Source: Paenibacillus durus ATCC 35681
GTDB lineage: Bacteria > Bacillota > Bacilli > Paenibacillales > Paenibacillaceae
DNA: 64,000 nt
Direction: 5' to 3'
Assembly (NCBI RefSeq): GCF_000993825.1
Contig: NZ_CP011114.1
Location: 4,588,001 to 4,652,000, forward strand
The notes beneath the pieces were generated by a model. The model worked only from the letters and a program-made list of their open reading frames with translations, was not told the DNA's origin and ran no database searches. Position numbers and translations under genes: made by a program. Below are positions 7,686 through 16,858 of the stretch, piece after piece (within the stretch, counting starts at the first letter, position 1; each line of letters opens with the position of its first letter).

Positions 7686-8912
7686 TTATTTTACTGTGAT
7701 AGATAAATCCACGCCTTCGGTTTTCGTCTCTAGTCCAAATGCTTTCGAGACGAGATCCAGGCTCACATAGGTTTTGCCGTTAACGACCACCGCTGGGGAT
7801 TCGACCTGCTGCTTCACACCTTGCGTATCGAGGAAGAAGCTGTTACCCGTTTTGAAAGTCGCTGTTTTCATATCATATTTGAACGTAATGGACTTTGTCT
7901 TCGGGTTGAAGGTTGCGCTGGACGCCTTCGTTCCGGAGAGCACGCCCGCTAGGCTGCGGATTGGAATTAAGGCTTTCCCTTTATAAGCCAGCATGTAAAC
8001 ATCCTGTTTAATGCCGTTCACATAGAGATTGAAGCCATTTACTTGGGTAATCGTGGCGAAATTAACTTGCTTGTCGATCGCCTTAATAACCTCAACCACA
8101 AATTCGCCCGTCCAGACACCGGCGTTTCTGCCGCTTGTAGGATTCCAATGCTCATCATGTCTGCCTGCATCGGACATCCCTCTGATGCCTACGAAAGGAA
8201 CGTGAAAGCCGTTCGCTACTTGAGCCACGGAAGCCGTCTCCATATCCTCCGCCATCATGCCAAGAACCTCATTAGTCCACAGAATCCGGTCCACTTCATT
8301 ATTGAATTGGTCGGCGCTGCCGATCGTCCCGGCATACACATGCCCATGCATGTACTTGTTCTGTACCGACATCGCGGCTTCGACCAGCTCCGGCGTGCTT
8401 TTGAACGTTTTGTATTTCATTAGGTTGTCGTCGTCATCCCGCACATCGGTCGTCATCATATTCCACGTTTCCGGCTTGCTGCCTTCTCCCGCCTTTCGGG
8501 TCGGGGAGATCGTGTTGATATAATTGATCAGCTCTTTACCGACGACAATGTCGTACAGATGCGTCTTCTCATCATGGCCTCCGGCTGTGCCCTGGTTAAT
8601 GATCGCGCGCGGATGGAAAGTGTTAATAAGCAGCGTTGTCGATGTGGCCGCGTTGACCATCCCCATCTCCGTCCGGCTTACAACGACCGGGATTCCGTCA
8701 ATTTTGCCTATGTAGTAGCTGTACATACCGACTTTTTGCGTTTTGTATTGGCCCATTGCTTTGAGCAGCGATTCGATTTCGACATCTAGCGCTCCCTGCA
8801 CAGCGATTGGGGCCTTTTCAGTACTCTTCGCGGCGGCAGCCGACGGATGATAGGTGAAACTGCTGATTACTACCATACAAAATACGATTAACATTGCTGT
8901 GGCTCTTCTCAC
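7686..8912 (-). CDS. Secreted MTA/SAH nucleosidase-like protein with copper-amine-oxidase N-like domain
   Basis: About 408 residues. A signal peptide (AMLIVFCMVVISSF) precedes a purine nucleoside phosphorylase-like domain (~45-290) with the MTA/SAH nucleosidase signatures: AEDMETASVAQVANGFHVPF for ribose binding and GIRGMSDAGRHDE, where SD supplies the catalytic Asp. Residues ~295-405 match the Cu_amine_oxidN1 (stalk) domain common in Paenibacillus surface proteins (NGIKQDVYMLAYKGKALIPIR). GTG 8912 is chosen because GGAGG lies ten bases upstream. MTAN enzymes are normally cytosolic, so an exported form with a wall-type domain is unusual; it may salvage or hydrolyse extracellular nucleosides. 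Its terminator is broken by the IS3 copy. Confidence 0.82.
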   Translation of the reverse strand: MRRATAMLIVFCMVVISSFTYHPSAAAAKSTEKAPIAVQGALDVEIESLLKAMGQYKTQKVGMYSYYIGKIDGIPVVVSRTEMGMVNAATSTTLLINTFHPRAIINQGTAGGHDEKTHLYDIVVGKELINYINTISPTRKAGEGSKPETWNMMTTDVRDDDDNLMKYKTFKSTPELVEAAMSVQNKYMHGHVYAGTIGSADQFNNEVDRILWTNEVLGMMAEDMETASVAQVANGFHVPFVGIRGMSDAGRHDEHWNPTSGRNAGVWTGEFVVEVIKAIDKQVNFATITQVNGFNLYVNGIKQDVYMLAYKGKALIPIRSLAGVLSGTKASSATFNPKTKSITFKYDMKTATFKTGNSFFLDTQGVKQQVESPAVVVNGKTYVSLDLVSKAFGLETKTEGVDLSITVK

Positions 8913-9113
8913 CTTTGCATTCCTCCAGTAATCCTTTGATATTAATATTTTAAATATTAATATAATCAATAGCGGCTAAGGATGTAAAGGAGGAATTTTC
9001 ACTACCTATCCATTCTTCATTTGCTAGCTGCTGCACTATTGTACCGCTGCCAAATATAGTAATATCAGCGCCTTCGCCGCTATGCAGCTTGGAATCACTC
9101 GCGCCGCAAACTT

Positions 9114-9160
9114 AAGAACCTTCAATCCCACATGTAAACAAAGGATTGAAGGCTCTTCTT
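9114..9160 (-). terminator. Hairpin ending the germination operon
   Basis: GAACCTTCAATCC (9116-9128) and GGATTGAAGGCTC (9143-9155) form a 12-13 bp stem downstream of the last ger gene. The T stretch on the minus strand is weak (TTCTTAAGTTT). The rest of 8913-9205 shows no gene. Confidence 0.65.
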
Positions 9161-9205
9161 GTTATTTCCGTATCTGCCAGGATTCACCAGCCGCCCACAC
9201 TATAG

Positions 9206-9430
9206 TCACTCCGTTTTCAACAATGAACCGAGTGGTTCCAGAACCGTTTCCACGGCTTTACTTGGATTGGGCAGGTAGATGTGTAACGAAACTAAAATGC
9301 TTAACGTTAAGCCCGTTAGGATAAGCACGGAATATACGACCACATCTTTTTTCTGTCTCTTTTTAATCAATAGGGGAAAGTCCACGCCGGCCAGCAGGAT
9401 AAAGAGGAGTATAATCGCCATGATCTTCAT
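9206..9430 (-). CDS. Small membrane protein of the ger operon (GerD/YndG-like position)
   Basis: 74 residues with two hydrophobic segments (MAIILLFILLAGVDFPLLI and VYSVLILTGLTLSILVSLHIYL) separated by a basic loop KKRQKKD. It starts three bases after the gerC stop, so it is translationally linked to it. Small two-helix proteins are known as fourth members of some Ger operons, where they modulate receptor function; I cannot assign it to a named family. Confidence 0.75.
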   Translation of the reverse strand: MKIMAIILLFILLAGVDFPLLIKKRQKKDVVVYSVLILTGLTLSILVSLHIYLPNPSKAVETVLEPLGSLLKTE

Positions 9431-9432
9431 CC

Positions 9433-10656
9433 TTATTTATGCTCCTCTTCCACCATGATCATCGATTTGCTCGTCAGACCTGTGCGGACCACCTTGGCAT
9501 GAGGATGAATGTCCACTTCCACCCTGGAGAATTCATCATCCCATCTGTCTTTATACTCCCGGTTCCACGCTTTCGGGTAGGTCCGATATACGGCGGTGCC
9601 TAACCCGAATATGTCCGAATTGAACGTTTTTTGTGCCTTGCCTAGCGTTAATTCTATTCTTTTCTTAACGTCTTGCTCCAATAACTGTTCGACATATTGG
9701 ATCACCTTCGGTTTACTAACATCCAATTGGGAGCTATTCTCATACAAATTGTTCTCCATATGGATTTCCACATTGATTTTGAGCTTGTTGTTCCTGAGAA
9801 TCGGCTTGATTTTCGTTGTTGCCCTAATTGCCATCGCGCTGATCTTCCCTCCCCCTTTCTCCTTCGGAACGTCCACCGTCACAATACTAGTCTTCAATTC
9901 ATTACGCAGCCACAGCACACCGCGTGTCTCCGCATCATCCAGCCAACCGACCAGTTTATCTTTGTGGAACACAGCTGAGCCGGAAATAGCAGCGTTCATC
10001 TCCTGTGCGGAAGAATTCCCTCCATCGCCAACCTCCGCGCGTTGCAGCATCACCTGGGCCGCGACGGGCTCGACCCCGTCTGTAAGCAGCATATGAATAA
10101 AGTCTTTTAAGTAGATCTGGAGCCCTATATGACGCTTCTCCTCTTCCCTGATCTCCTCGGCGGAAATCTTTTCCCATTTGGCATTGAGACTCAAAATATT
10201 CGCCGCTTCCCCTTCACTAATTAGAATAAAACTGCGCAGCCGCGATTCCCGGTAACGCACAAAAAAATCCAGAACGGGCGCAACCCCATCTCGGGCCTGC
10301 TTCTCCCCGATCACAATAATTCGGCTGTGGGAGAAAAACAATCTGCGGGGAAGTTTTTTCTGCAGCTTACGTATAGCGTCCATTATCGTCTCTCCCTCCT
10401 CCGATACGATAACGGTTGGTTTATTTCCACCGCCGCCAGCTCCGCTTCCCCCGCCGCCCCCGCTTTTTCCGGAGCCTCCGGCCGGCCCTAGCATCGTCGG
10501 AACGGCAATCTGCAGCGTTAACAGGTACTTCCCGTCGTCCCTCTTGTCAATAGCGGTCGCAGTCACAATCGACAGATCGTTTAATTCAACCCGGCTCCAA
10601 CAGCCGGTTACCGGCATCATTGCGATGATTAACAGCAGAATCCCTATCTTTCTCAT
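9433..10656 (-). CDS. gerC: Ger(x)C-family germinant receptor lipoprotein
   Basis: 407 residues. A lipoprotein signal (IGILLLIIAMMPVTGC) with the lipobox Cys in VTGC is followed by the GerAC fold (WSRVELNDLSIVTATAIDK). A glycine-rich linker (GGSGKSGGGGGSGAGGGG) at ~70-90 is unusual and looks like a flexible insertion. The protein would sit on the outer face of the spore inner membrane as the C subunit of a nutrient receptor. The start at 10656 has GGAGGG just upstream; the ATG at 10659 is also possible. It follows gerA by 25 bases. Confidence 0.92.
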   Translation of the reverse strand: MRKIGILLLIIAMMPVTGCWSRVELNDLSIVTATAIDKRDDGKYLLTLQIAVPTMLGPAGGSGKSGGGGGSGAGGGGNKPTVIVSEEGETIMDAIRKLQKKLPRRLFFSHSRIIVIGEKQARDGVAPVLDFFVRYRESRLRSFILISEGEAANILSLNAKWEKISAEEIREEEKRHIGLQIYLKDFIHMLLTDGVEPVAAQVMLQRAEVGDGGNSSAQEMNAAISGSAVFHKDKLVGWLDDAETRGVLWLRNELKTSIVTVDVPKEKGGGKISAMAIRATTKIKPILRNNKLKINVEIHMENNLYENSSQLDVSKPKVIQYVEQLLEQDVKKRIELTLGKAQKTFNSDIFGLGTAVYRTYPKAWNREYKDRWDDEFSRVEVDIHPHAKVVRTGLTSKSMIMVEEEHK

Positions 10657-10681
10657 CATCACCCTCCTTCCATAAACAGGG

Positions 10682-12217
10682 CTAACCGCCACGCTTGGGG
10701 GGGCGTGGCCGCAGTGCTCCTTTCATGCGCCGGGTATTATTCTTGCTGACCTCAGTCGAACGGTTGATCATACCCCACCAAGGCACGCGCACAAGAACAT
10801 CTTTCAGATCACTTGTATGCAGAGGAGCCATCGGTGATAAATAAGGAACCCCGAACGAACGCAAGCGCGCCATATGGATCAGAATGAACAGCACTCCGAG
10901 CAGCACACCATACAGCCCGAGCGTCCCGGCCAGAAACATCATGGGAAACCGAAGCAGCCGGATGGTAATGGCCTGGGAGTAGCTCGGAATGATAAAGGAA
11001 GCAATACCTGTGATGGATACGATAATGACCATTGGCGCGGACACGATCCCGGCGCTTACGGAAGCCTCGCCAATGACGAGCGCCCCGACAATGCTGACTG
11101 CTTGTCCAACCGGGCGCGGCAGGCGCACCCCTGCTTCCCGGAGTGCCTCGAACGAGATTTCCATCAGCAGCGCTTCGACAATCGCCGGAAACGGAACCGC
11201 CTCCCGGGAAGCGGCAGCGCTGAGCAGCAGGGACGTTGGCAGCATCTCCTGATGGAAAGTCAGCAGAGCGATGTAGAGAGAGGGCAATAGCAGTGCAATG
11301 ATCAGAAATAGATAGCGGAGCATCCGGATTAACGTCGAGATTACATATCTTTGGTAATAATCTTCGCTGGCCTGCATCATTTCAAAGAAAGTAACCGGGA
11401 CGATCAGCACAAAGGGGGTATTGTCAATGAGTATGGCGACCTTGCCTTCCAGCAGATTGCCCACGATCTTGTCGGGCCGCTCCGTGTAATTAACCTGTGG
11501 GAAGATAGAGAACGAGTTGTCCTCAATCAACTCCTCCACATAGCCGCTCTCCAAAATGGCATCGATATCGATCCGGTTCACTCGTTTCCTGACTTCCTCA
11601 ACGATCGCATCGTCCGCGATCCCTTCCAGGTACGCAATCGCGACATCGGTCTTTGATAATTGCCCCAACTGCAATCCTTCTATCTTCAACTGCGGAGTTC
11701 TCAATCTCCGGCGAATAAGGCTTATGTTAGTAAGCAGATTTTCCGTAAAGCCTTCCCTTGGACCGCGAATGACAGCTTCTGTGGCCGGTTCTTCAACAGC
11801 CCGCTTCCCCCAGCCCTTCGCGCTGATGAACAGGGCCTTATTCACACCGTCAATGAGCAGCACCGTGTCTCCACTCAGAATATGGTCTAGGGCCTCCTGA
11901 ATCCGTTCGCCAGAGTCGACTTGCGCTGCGGTAATGACCTGATTCTGAAGCAGAGTCTCAAGTCCGATCTGTGAAACCCTGGATTTCTGCAGCATAGTTT
12001 CACCATATTGGAGCAGAGGCCGAATGATATCCGAATCTACAATGACGGTGTTGACCATTCCATCCAGGAAAATAAGCGCCGCAGTTTGAGCATCGCCTAA
12101 CTGGAATTCCCGGAATACGACATCGGTTGACCGGTCAAATATCGCTTTAAGCAATTGTATGTCCTGTGTTATTTTTCCGCTTATCATCTCGTTATTTGGC
12201 GGTGTTCCTTGCCCCAT
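10682..12217 (-). CDS. gerA: GerA-family spore germinant receptor subunit A
   Basis: 511 residues. The soluble N-terminal half contains typical GerA elements (FREFQLGDAQTAALIFLDGM, GDTVLLIDG, NISLIRRRLRT). The C-terminal half has several transmembrane helices from ~290 on, including VNYTERPDKIVGNLLEGKVA just before them. GerA subunits assemble with GerB and GerC into receptors that start germination when a nutrient is sensed. ATG 12217 is preceded by AAAGGATG. The ligand cannot be told from sequence. It lies between gerB and gerC on one transcript. Confidence 0.94.
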   Translation of the reverse strand: MGQGTPPNNEMISGKITQDIQLLKAIFDRSTDVVFREFQLGDAQTAALIFLDGMVNTVIVDSDIIRPLLQYGETMLQKSRVSQIGLETLLQNQVITAAQVDSGERIQEALDHILSGDTVLLIDGVNKALFISAKGWGKRAVEEPATEAVIRGPREGFTENLLTNISLIRRRLRTPQLKIEGLQLGQLSKTDVAIAYLEGIADDAIVEEVRKRVNRIDIDAILESGYVEELIEDNSFSIFPQVNYTERPDKIVGNLLEGKVAILIDNTPFVLIVPVTFFEMMQASEDYYQRYVISTLIRMLRYLFLIIALLLPSLYIALLTFHQEMLPTSLLLSAAASREAVPFPAIVEALLMEISFEALREAGVRLPRPVGQAVSIVGALVIGEASVSAGIVSAPMVIIVSITGIASFIIPSYSQAITIRLLRFPMMFLAGTLGLYGVLLGVLFILIHMARLRSFGVPYLSPMAPLHTSDLKDVLVRVPWWGMINRSTEVSKNNTRRMKGALRPRPPKRGG

Positions 12218-12292
12218 TTCTATTTCATCCTTTCTACGAAAGCCGCTAACCATATGCTCTCCAAAATCCTGATTTTACATCATCCATTTCGC

Positions 12293-13399
12293 TTATCCCT
12301 TCTGCTCCCTGCCATCCAGCCGCCTAACCTTGGCAATAATCAGCATCAGCAGAGGAAATAGAATGACGAAAGGAAAGGAGAAGAACGGCCAGATAGTGGA
12401 TGCGAATACAGCATCCTCCATAATTGTTCCATAAGCAACGATGGAGAAAATAAAGAGCAGAATACCCACAGGAATGACGATGGAACGATAGTCGGAAAGC
12501 CTGCACCACTGAGCTAACCCAACCACAGTGCAGTAATAGCAGACGGCTATCTTCATAAAGCCTGACGTTATCCATAGCAGCACGCCAAGTATATCCATGT
12601 CCGTTAAGAAACCCAACTTTTCGATGTACTTGATAATTTCGTGAGTGGGAAAATTCAGTCTGGCAGCGATCGCTGGACCTAACACGAGAATAGAGGTCAG
12701 CACGGCTATCGTCAGGAGCATGCCGCCAAATATAATAGCTAGGATATAGGACTTCATCACCTTCTGAATATTGCTGATATTGGGCAGCAGCATCGCGAAC
12801 AGAATGGTCTCGCCAAATGGAAGAAAAGCCACCGAGATGGAGCCTTTCACGACAGGAATGATTCCTTGGCCCATAAACGGAGTCAGATTGTCCCATTTGA
12901 ACTCCGTTATCAGCAATATGATAGTGAACATGACGAGCAGTTCACGATAAGGCAAAATAAGCTGATTGACTCGCCCAAGCGTTTCTATCCCTCCCCGAAC
13001 CGCATAAGCGATTACGCAGAGCAGCGGTCCGCTTACGACAATAGGCGGTGTACGCGGCAATGCGGTTATCGTCACATAATCGCGAAACAGCCCGATCACA
13101 AGCGACCCCAGATAAAACGGGTACAGCACGTACAGAAGACCGACTATTTTTCCAAACCATTTTCCTAATATGATTTCGCTGTACTGGATGATGCTCTGCT
13201 TCGGAAATAACAGCCCCAAACTGGTAAATAGAAGAACAACCATTATTCCAATCAAGGCGGCGAAAATGATGGTGAGCCAGCCGTCCTGTTTGGCAAAAGA
13301 AGCGGCACTAGCCGGAACGATTACAGCGACGCTTCCCACTAGGAACGTAAACATCAAAGCCCCAGCCTGCCCAGCACTAATCTTTCCACGGTCAACCAT
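12293..13399 (-). CDS. gerB: GerB-family germinant receptor permease-like subunit
   Basis: 368 residues, about ten transmembrane helices, with the APC-superfamily-like spore permease fold (KISAGQAGALMFTFLVGSVA at the start and LPFGETILFAMLLPNI in the middle). GerB subunits carry the main germinant site. It is the first gene of the minus-strand ger operon, with GGAGGG upstream of ATG. The order B-A-C-small protein differs from the A-B-C order of B. subtilis gerA but occurs elsewhere. Confidence 0.93.
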   Translation of the reverse strand: MVDRGKISAGQAGALMFTFLVGSVAVIVPASAASFAKQDGWLTIIFAALIGIMVVLLFTSLGLLFPKQSIIQYSEIILGKWFGKIVGLLYVLYPFYLGSLVIGLFRDYVTITALPRTPPIVVSGPLLCVIAYAVRGGIETLGRVNQLILPYRELLVMFTIILLITEFKWDNLTPFMGQGIIPVVKGSISVAFLPFGETILFAMLLPNISNIQKVMKSYILAIIFGGMLLTIAVLTSILVLGPAIAARLNFPTHEIIKYIEKLGFLTDMDILGVLLWITSGFMKIAVCYYCTVVGLAQWCRLSDYRSIVIPVGILLFIFSIVAYGTIMEDAVFASTIWPFFSFPFVILFPLLMLIIAKVRRLDGREQKG

Positions 13400-13444
13400 T
13401 ATTGTCCCTCCAATATCCGAGCATACTTAGAATATTTTCCTAAT

Positions 13445-13463
13445 AGCGGTTTAAATAACCGCT
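13445..13463. promoter_or_regulatory. Inverted repeat between divergent gerB genes
   Basis: AGCGGTT-TAAAT-AACCGCT, a perfect 7-bp inverted repeat in the 134-base divergent spacer. It could be an operator for both genes. I could not place a convincing sigma-G promoter by eye. Confidence 0.35.
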
Positions 13464-13533
13464 TCATAAAATGTTTATTTTTACCTCAACTGCAAATACT
13501 GGGTTTATTATTTTCCGCGGGGAGAGACATCAC

Positions 13534-14631
13534 ATGGCACAGGAGAAGATAAGCAGGTGGCAGCTCATTTCCATCATCATTTTGTTTGAAATCGGGACTA
13601 CGGTGCTCTTTGGATTACGTATGCAGGCTAAACAGGATGAGTGGCTGGCTATCTTGACCGCGATGCTCGGCGGACTTGGGCTAATGTGGGTCTACACAAA
13701 GTTATGCGAATATTATCCAAACCGAACGCTTATCCAAATGATCCCCGAGATTGTTGGAAAATGGATCGGATATCCGCTATCGCTGATTTATATATTGAAT
13801 TTTGCCTATGAGTCTTCACGGGTATTACGAGACTTTGGGGAACTCATCGTGCAGACGATCTTGACAGAGACGCCGATCCTCGTGGTTATGGCAGGATTTA
13901 TGCTCAGTGTCGTCTACTGCATGCGCGGCGGGCTGGAAGCACTCGCACGTTTGGGGGAAATCTTGTTTCCGGTTGCCTTTCTTGCCCTTGTCCTGGGGTG
14001 GATTCTTATCTTCGCTTCCCAAATTCATCATTTTGAATATGTAGAACCCGTTTTCTCAAAAGGGCTAAGACCGATATTGAGCGCGGTGTTCCCCTTCCTT
14101 ATCGTATTTCCATTCGGACAAACGCTGCTGTTCATGATGTTTACCATCAATTCGAATGACCGCAGCAGCATCAAAAAAGCGGGGATGATTGCGGTTCTTG
14201 CCTCTGGCATCATACTATCCTTAAATATGCTGGGACTCATGGCCGTATTTGGTCCTAAGGTTCTTGAACAAACGGAATTTCCTCTGTATACCGCTATAGG
14301 CATGGTAAGTCTGGGGGATTTTATTATGAATCTGGATGCGCTTGCGATTCTGATGATGGTGCTGGGGGGATTTTTTAAACTAGGGGCGTTTATGTATGGT
14401 ACCGTACTCGGAACTGCGCAGCTGTTCAAATTGGAATCCTATCATTCCATCCTTATTCCATGGGGCATGATTATTCTGGCGATGTCCCTTATCATTGCGT
14501 CTACTTACACACAGCATATCAATCTTGGCTGGAGCATATCCATACCTTATATCTTTTTCCCGCTCTATGTCATAATCCCTATTATATTGCTGATCATTGC
14601 CGCTATTCGTAATATGGGGCGCAGTGATTGA
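13534..14631 (+). CDS. Second GerB-family permease-like subunit (divergent orphan)
   Basis: 365 residues with about ten transmembrane helices (ISRWQLISIIILFEIGTTVL start, FPFLIVFPFGQTLLFMMFTI in the middle). It is a paralogue of the gerB at 12293-13399 with clearly different sequence. The ATG at 13534 follows GGGGAGAG; earlier in-frame starts have none. It stands alone on the plus strand, divergent from the ger operon, with no gerA or gerC after it. An extra B subunit could swap into the receptor and widen ligand range, as reported for some B. megaterium receptors; that is inference here. Confidence 0.9.
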   Translation: MAQEKISRWQLISIIILFEIGTTVLFGLRMQAKQDEWLAILTAMLGGLGLMWVYTKLCEYYPNRTLIQMIPEIVGKWIGYPLSLIYILNFAYESSRVLRDFGELIVQTILTETPILVVMAGFMLSVVYCMRGGLEALARLGEILFPVAFLALVLGWILIFASQIHHFEYVEPVFSKGLRPILSAVFPFLIVFPFGQTLLFMMFTINSNDRSSIKKAGMIAVLASGIILSLNMLGLMAVFGPKVLEQTEFPLYTAIGMVSLGDFIMNLDALAILMMVLGGFFKLGAFMYGTVLGTAQLFKLESYHSILIPWGMIILAMSLIIASTYTQHINLGWSISIPYIFFPLYVIIPIILLIIAAIRNMGRSD

Positions 14632-14645
14632 TTTCCACAAAAATA

Positions 14646-14693
14646 ACGGGGTTATCCAGTCGTCATCTGCGATGACTGCTGGAGTAGCCCCGT
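14646..14693. terminator. Bidirectional hairpin between orphan gerB and asparaginase
   Basis: Outer stem ACGGGG/CCCCGT and inner stem CCAGTCGTCATC/GATGACTGCTGG between the convergent stops at 14631 and 14711. Confidence 0.65.
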
Positions 14694-14710
14694 CTGCTTA
14701 GAGACTCAAA

Positions 14711-15847
14711 TTAATATTCGTCAAAGAAGGTTTGGATCACCGCCGGATTCTTAGTTTTCGTCAGAGCCAGCATCAGTAGAATGCGGGCCTTCTGCGGATT
14801 CAAGGAATCGGAGGAGACAAAGCCTGACTTATCGTCATTGGCGGAATGAGTAACGACGCCGCTGCCCGTACGTGTAGAACGGACAACCGCAACACCCTTG
14901 CTTACTGCCTTCGCCGCGCCCTTTTCCGAGGCCGTGGACAGCGAGCCGTTGCCGCTGCCGGCTACGACGATTCCCTTGGCGCCCGCGTTTATCGCGGCGT
15001 CGTACAAATAGCTGCCGTTATTCTGGTATTCGTACAGAATATCGACCTGAGGCAGCTCGGTCAAATTGGAAACGTCAAATACGCTGCTTGCCGTATGTTT
15101 GCGCTTGACTTCATTATAGAAATAAATCTTGTCGCCGGAGACTACCCCCAGATAGCCTTGTTCCACTGATTTGAACGTATCCGTGCCGGTCGTATTTGTT
15201 TTGGTGATATAACGGGCGGCGCCGATGCGGTCGTTCAGTTCAATCATGACGCCCTTGCCGCGGGCTTCTTTGCTGCTTGCTATTTTCACCGCATTATACA
15301 GGTTGAACGGGCCGTCTGCGCTGATCGCCGTAGCGGGACGCATCGCACCGACCACTACAACCGGCTTGTCGCTCTTGACAACAAGGTTCAGGAAATAAGC
15401 GGTTTCCTCCAGCGTATCCGTTCCGTGCGTTACGACAACGCCGTCTACATCATCCGTAGCGAGCAGCGCGTTGATGCGTTTGGCCAGTTTAAGAAGAACC
15501 TCGTTGTCTATATCGGGACTGCCGACATTGGCAATCTGCTCGCCGCTAACATCGGCAATCTGCTTCATTTCGGGAACAGCATTGATCAAAGTATTGATGC
15601 CGAGCGCGCCCGCCGTATATCCGGTCACATCCGTAGTGGAGGCGGAAGAGCCGGCAATGGTTCCACCGGTTGCAAGGATCGTGATGTTTGGCAGGGCGGT
15701 ATTTACGGCGGTGACTTGCGGGCTGGTAGATACAATCTTGCCCGGAACCACAGAAGCCTCAGCGGAACTTACAGCAGCAGGGATCATTAAGGCAGCCGAC
15801 ATTATAGTAATTCCGATTTTCTTCTTCCAGTTAATAGATAAGTTCAA
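14711..15847 (-). CDS. ansB: Exported type II L-asparaginase
   Basis: 378 residues. A signal peptide ([21 protein letters not shown]) is followed by the asparaginase fold. Both catalytic Thr motifs are present: [13 protein letters not shown] with the nucleophile Thr, and [17 protein letters not shown] with the THGTDT triad segment. The protein would hydrolyse extracellular Asn to Asp and ammonia. Length and export point to the high-affinity type II group. The start is TTG at 15847, with GGGGAGG ten bases upstream and no better start. It is a single gene. Confidence 0.94.
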   Translation of the reverse strand: MNLSINWKKKIGITIMSAALMIPAAVSSAEASVVPGKIVSTSPQVTAVNTALPNITILATGGTIAGSSASTTDVTGYTAGALGINTLINAVPEMKQIADVSGEQIANVGSPDIDNEVLLKLAKRINALLATDDVDGVVVTHGTDTLEETAYFLNLVVKSDKPVVVVGAMRPATAISADGPFNLYNAVKIASSKEARGKGVMIELNDRIGAARYITKTNTTGTDTFKSVEQGYLGVVSGDKIYFYNEVKRKHTASSVFDVSNLTELPQVDILYEYQNNGSYLYDAAINAGAKGIVVAGSGNGSLSTASEKGAAKAVSKGVAVVRSTRTGSGVVTHSANDDKSGFVSSDSLNPQKARILLMLALTKTKNPAVIQTFFDEY

Positions 15848-16102
15848 TTTCGTTCTTCCTCCCCATTATGTAAAGTAAAAGTTATTGAATTACAGCCAGC
15901 TGTAACTTTGTTATTCGGTACTTCCCCCCTCCTTTTCCATACGTAAGAAAACCTGACAAAACAAAGTGAAATATACTCACAACTTGCTGACATACTTGCT
16001 ATTTTAAATCTTATTATAAAATATTCATGAAATATGTGTCAATTTATTTAATTTTTTATGAATATTTTTTAAAATATCTCCGAAAACCTGTCAGCGAGTA
16101 CC

Positions 16103-16750
16103 TTACTTGGCAGTCCGTAAACTCAATAGCTCTCCTAAGGCAATTCGGCCGGCAATTTCGTATCCGCTGCCCAGCCCTCTTGGTTTCACCACAACAATAC
16201 CCAAGTTGGGGATTTCGCCCAAACCAACCCCTGGAGGGAAGCTGTGAGCGACGATCACTTGGTTGGTTCCGAAAGGCGGCGTTTTCTCCAACACAGAAGT
16301 CAGAGCAGTCAATGTATCCTCTCGCTCCGAAGGAGTTACGTCACCGCTTAAATGATAAATTCTAATCCAGAACGGATCGGTCTGAATCTTTCCTTCCCCA
16401 AAAGCCAGTTCGGCCGTTTCCCTGGTACGGCAAAAAGGACTGGTCAGCACCGGAAATTGAACAGGGATTTGTAATCTGCGAAGCGCCTCCCCAAGAGCGG
16501 CAGCTTGTCTTCTGCCTTCCCCGGAAAGATTTCTTTGGGTCGAACAATCCGTGAAGACCAAATCGGGCCGGTCTTCTCCTGCCGTGGCTTCACCATGCCT
16601 TATATATAGAATATATCCGCCCTGACGGAGTGACTCGAGCAACAATGGGTTTACCGGCCCGGCTGCTGCCGCATTTCCTGCCGCCCCCGCCATTTGCGTC
16701 GGAAACAGAAGAAGTAAACAAAGCATACATAGACAAACTAACCTTTTCAT
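16103..16750 (-). CDS. Exported histidine phosphatase family protein
   Basis: 215 residues. An N-terminal signal sequence (LVCLCMLCLLLLFPTQMAGA) leads to a phosphoglycerate-mutase-like fold: YIRHGEA with the phospho-acceptor His, the LTSPFCRTRETAELAF region with the second Arg, the acidic stretch near GDVTPSERED and VIVAHSF with the second catalytic His. All core residues are present, so it is probably an active extracytoplasmic phosphatase. The substrate is unknown. Its ATG has GAGAGGAG upstream. Confidence 0.87.
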   Translation of the reverse strand: MKRLVCLCMLCLLLLFPTQMAGAAGNAAAAGPVNPLLLESLRQGGYILYIRHGEATAGEDRPDLVFTDCSTQRNLSGEGRRQAAALGEALRRLQIPVQFPVLTSPFCRTRETAELAFGEGKIQTDPFWIRIYHLSGDVTPSEREDTLTALTSVLEKTPPFGTNQVIVAHSFPPGVGLGEIPNLGIVVVKPRGLGSGYEIAGRIALGELLSLRTAK

Positions 16751-16801
16751 TACTACCGCTCCTCTCGCTGAGAACCCTTTTTATAAGGTGTAGTATACGC
16801 A

Positions 16802-16850
16802 GGAAAAAAATAAAAAACGGGTGATGAACGCTAGACGTTCTTTCACCCGT
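16802..16850 (-). terminator. Strong intrinsic terminator of chrA
   Basis: ACGGGTGA-GAACG/CGTTC-TTCACCCGT stem at 16817-16850 followed on the minus strand by TTTTTTATTTTTTT. It starts ten bases after the chrA stop. Confidence 0.85.
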
Positions 16851-16858
16851 TCCTACGA

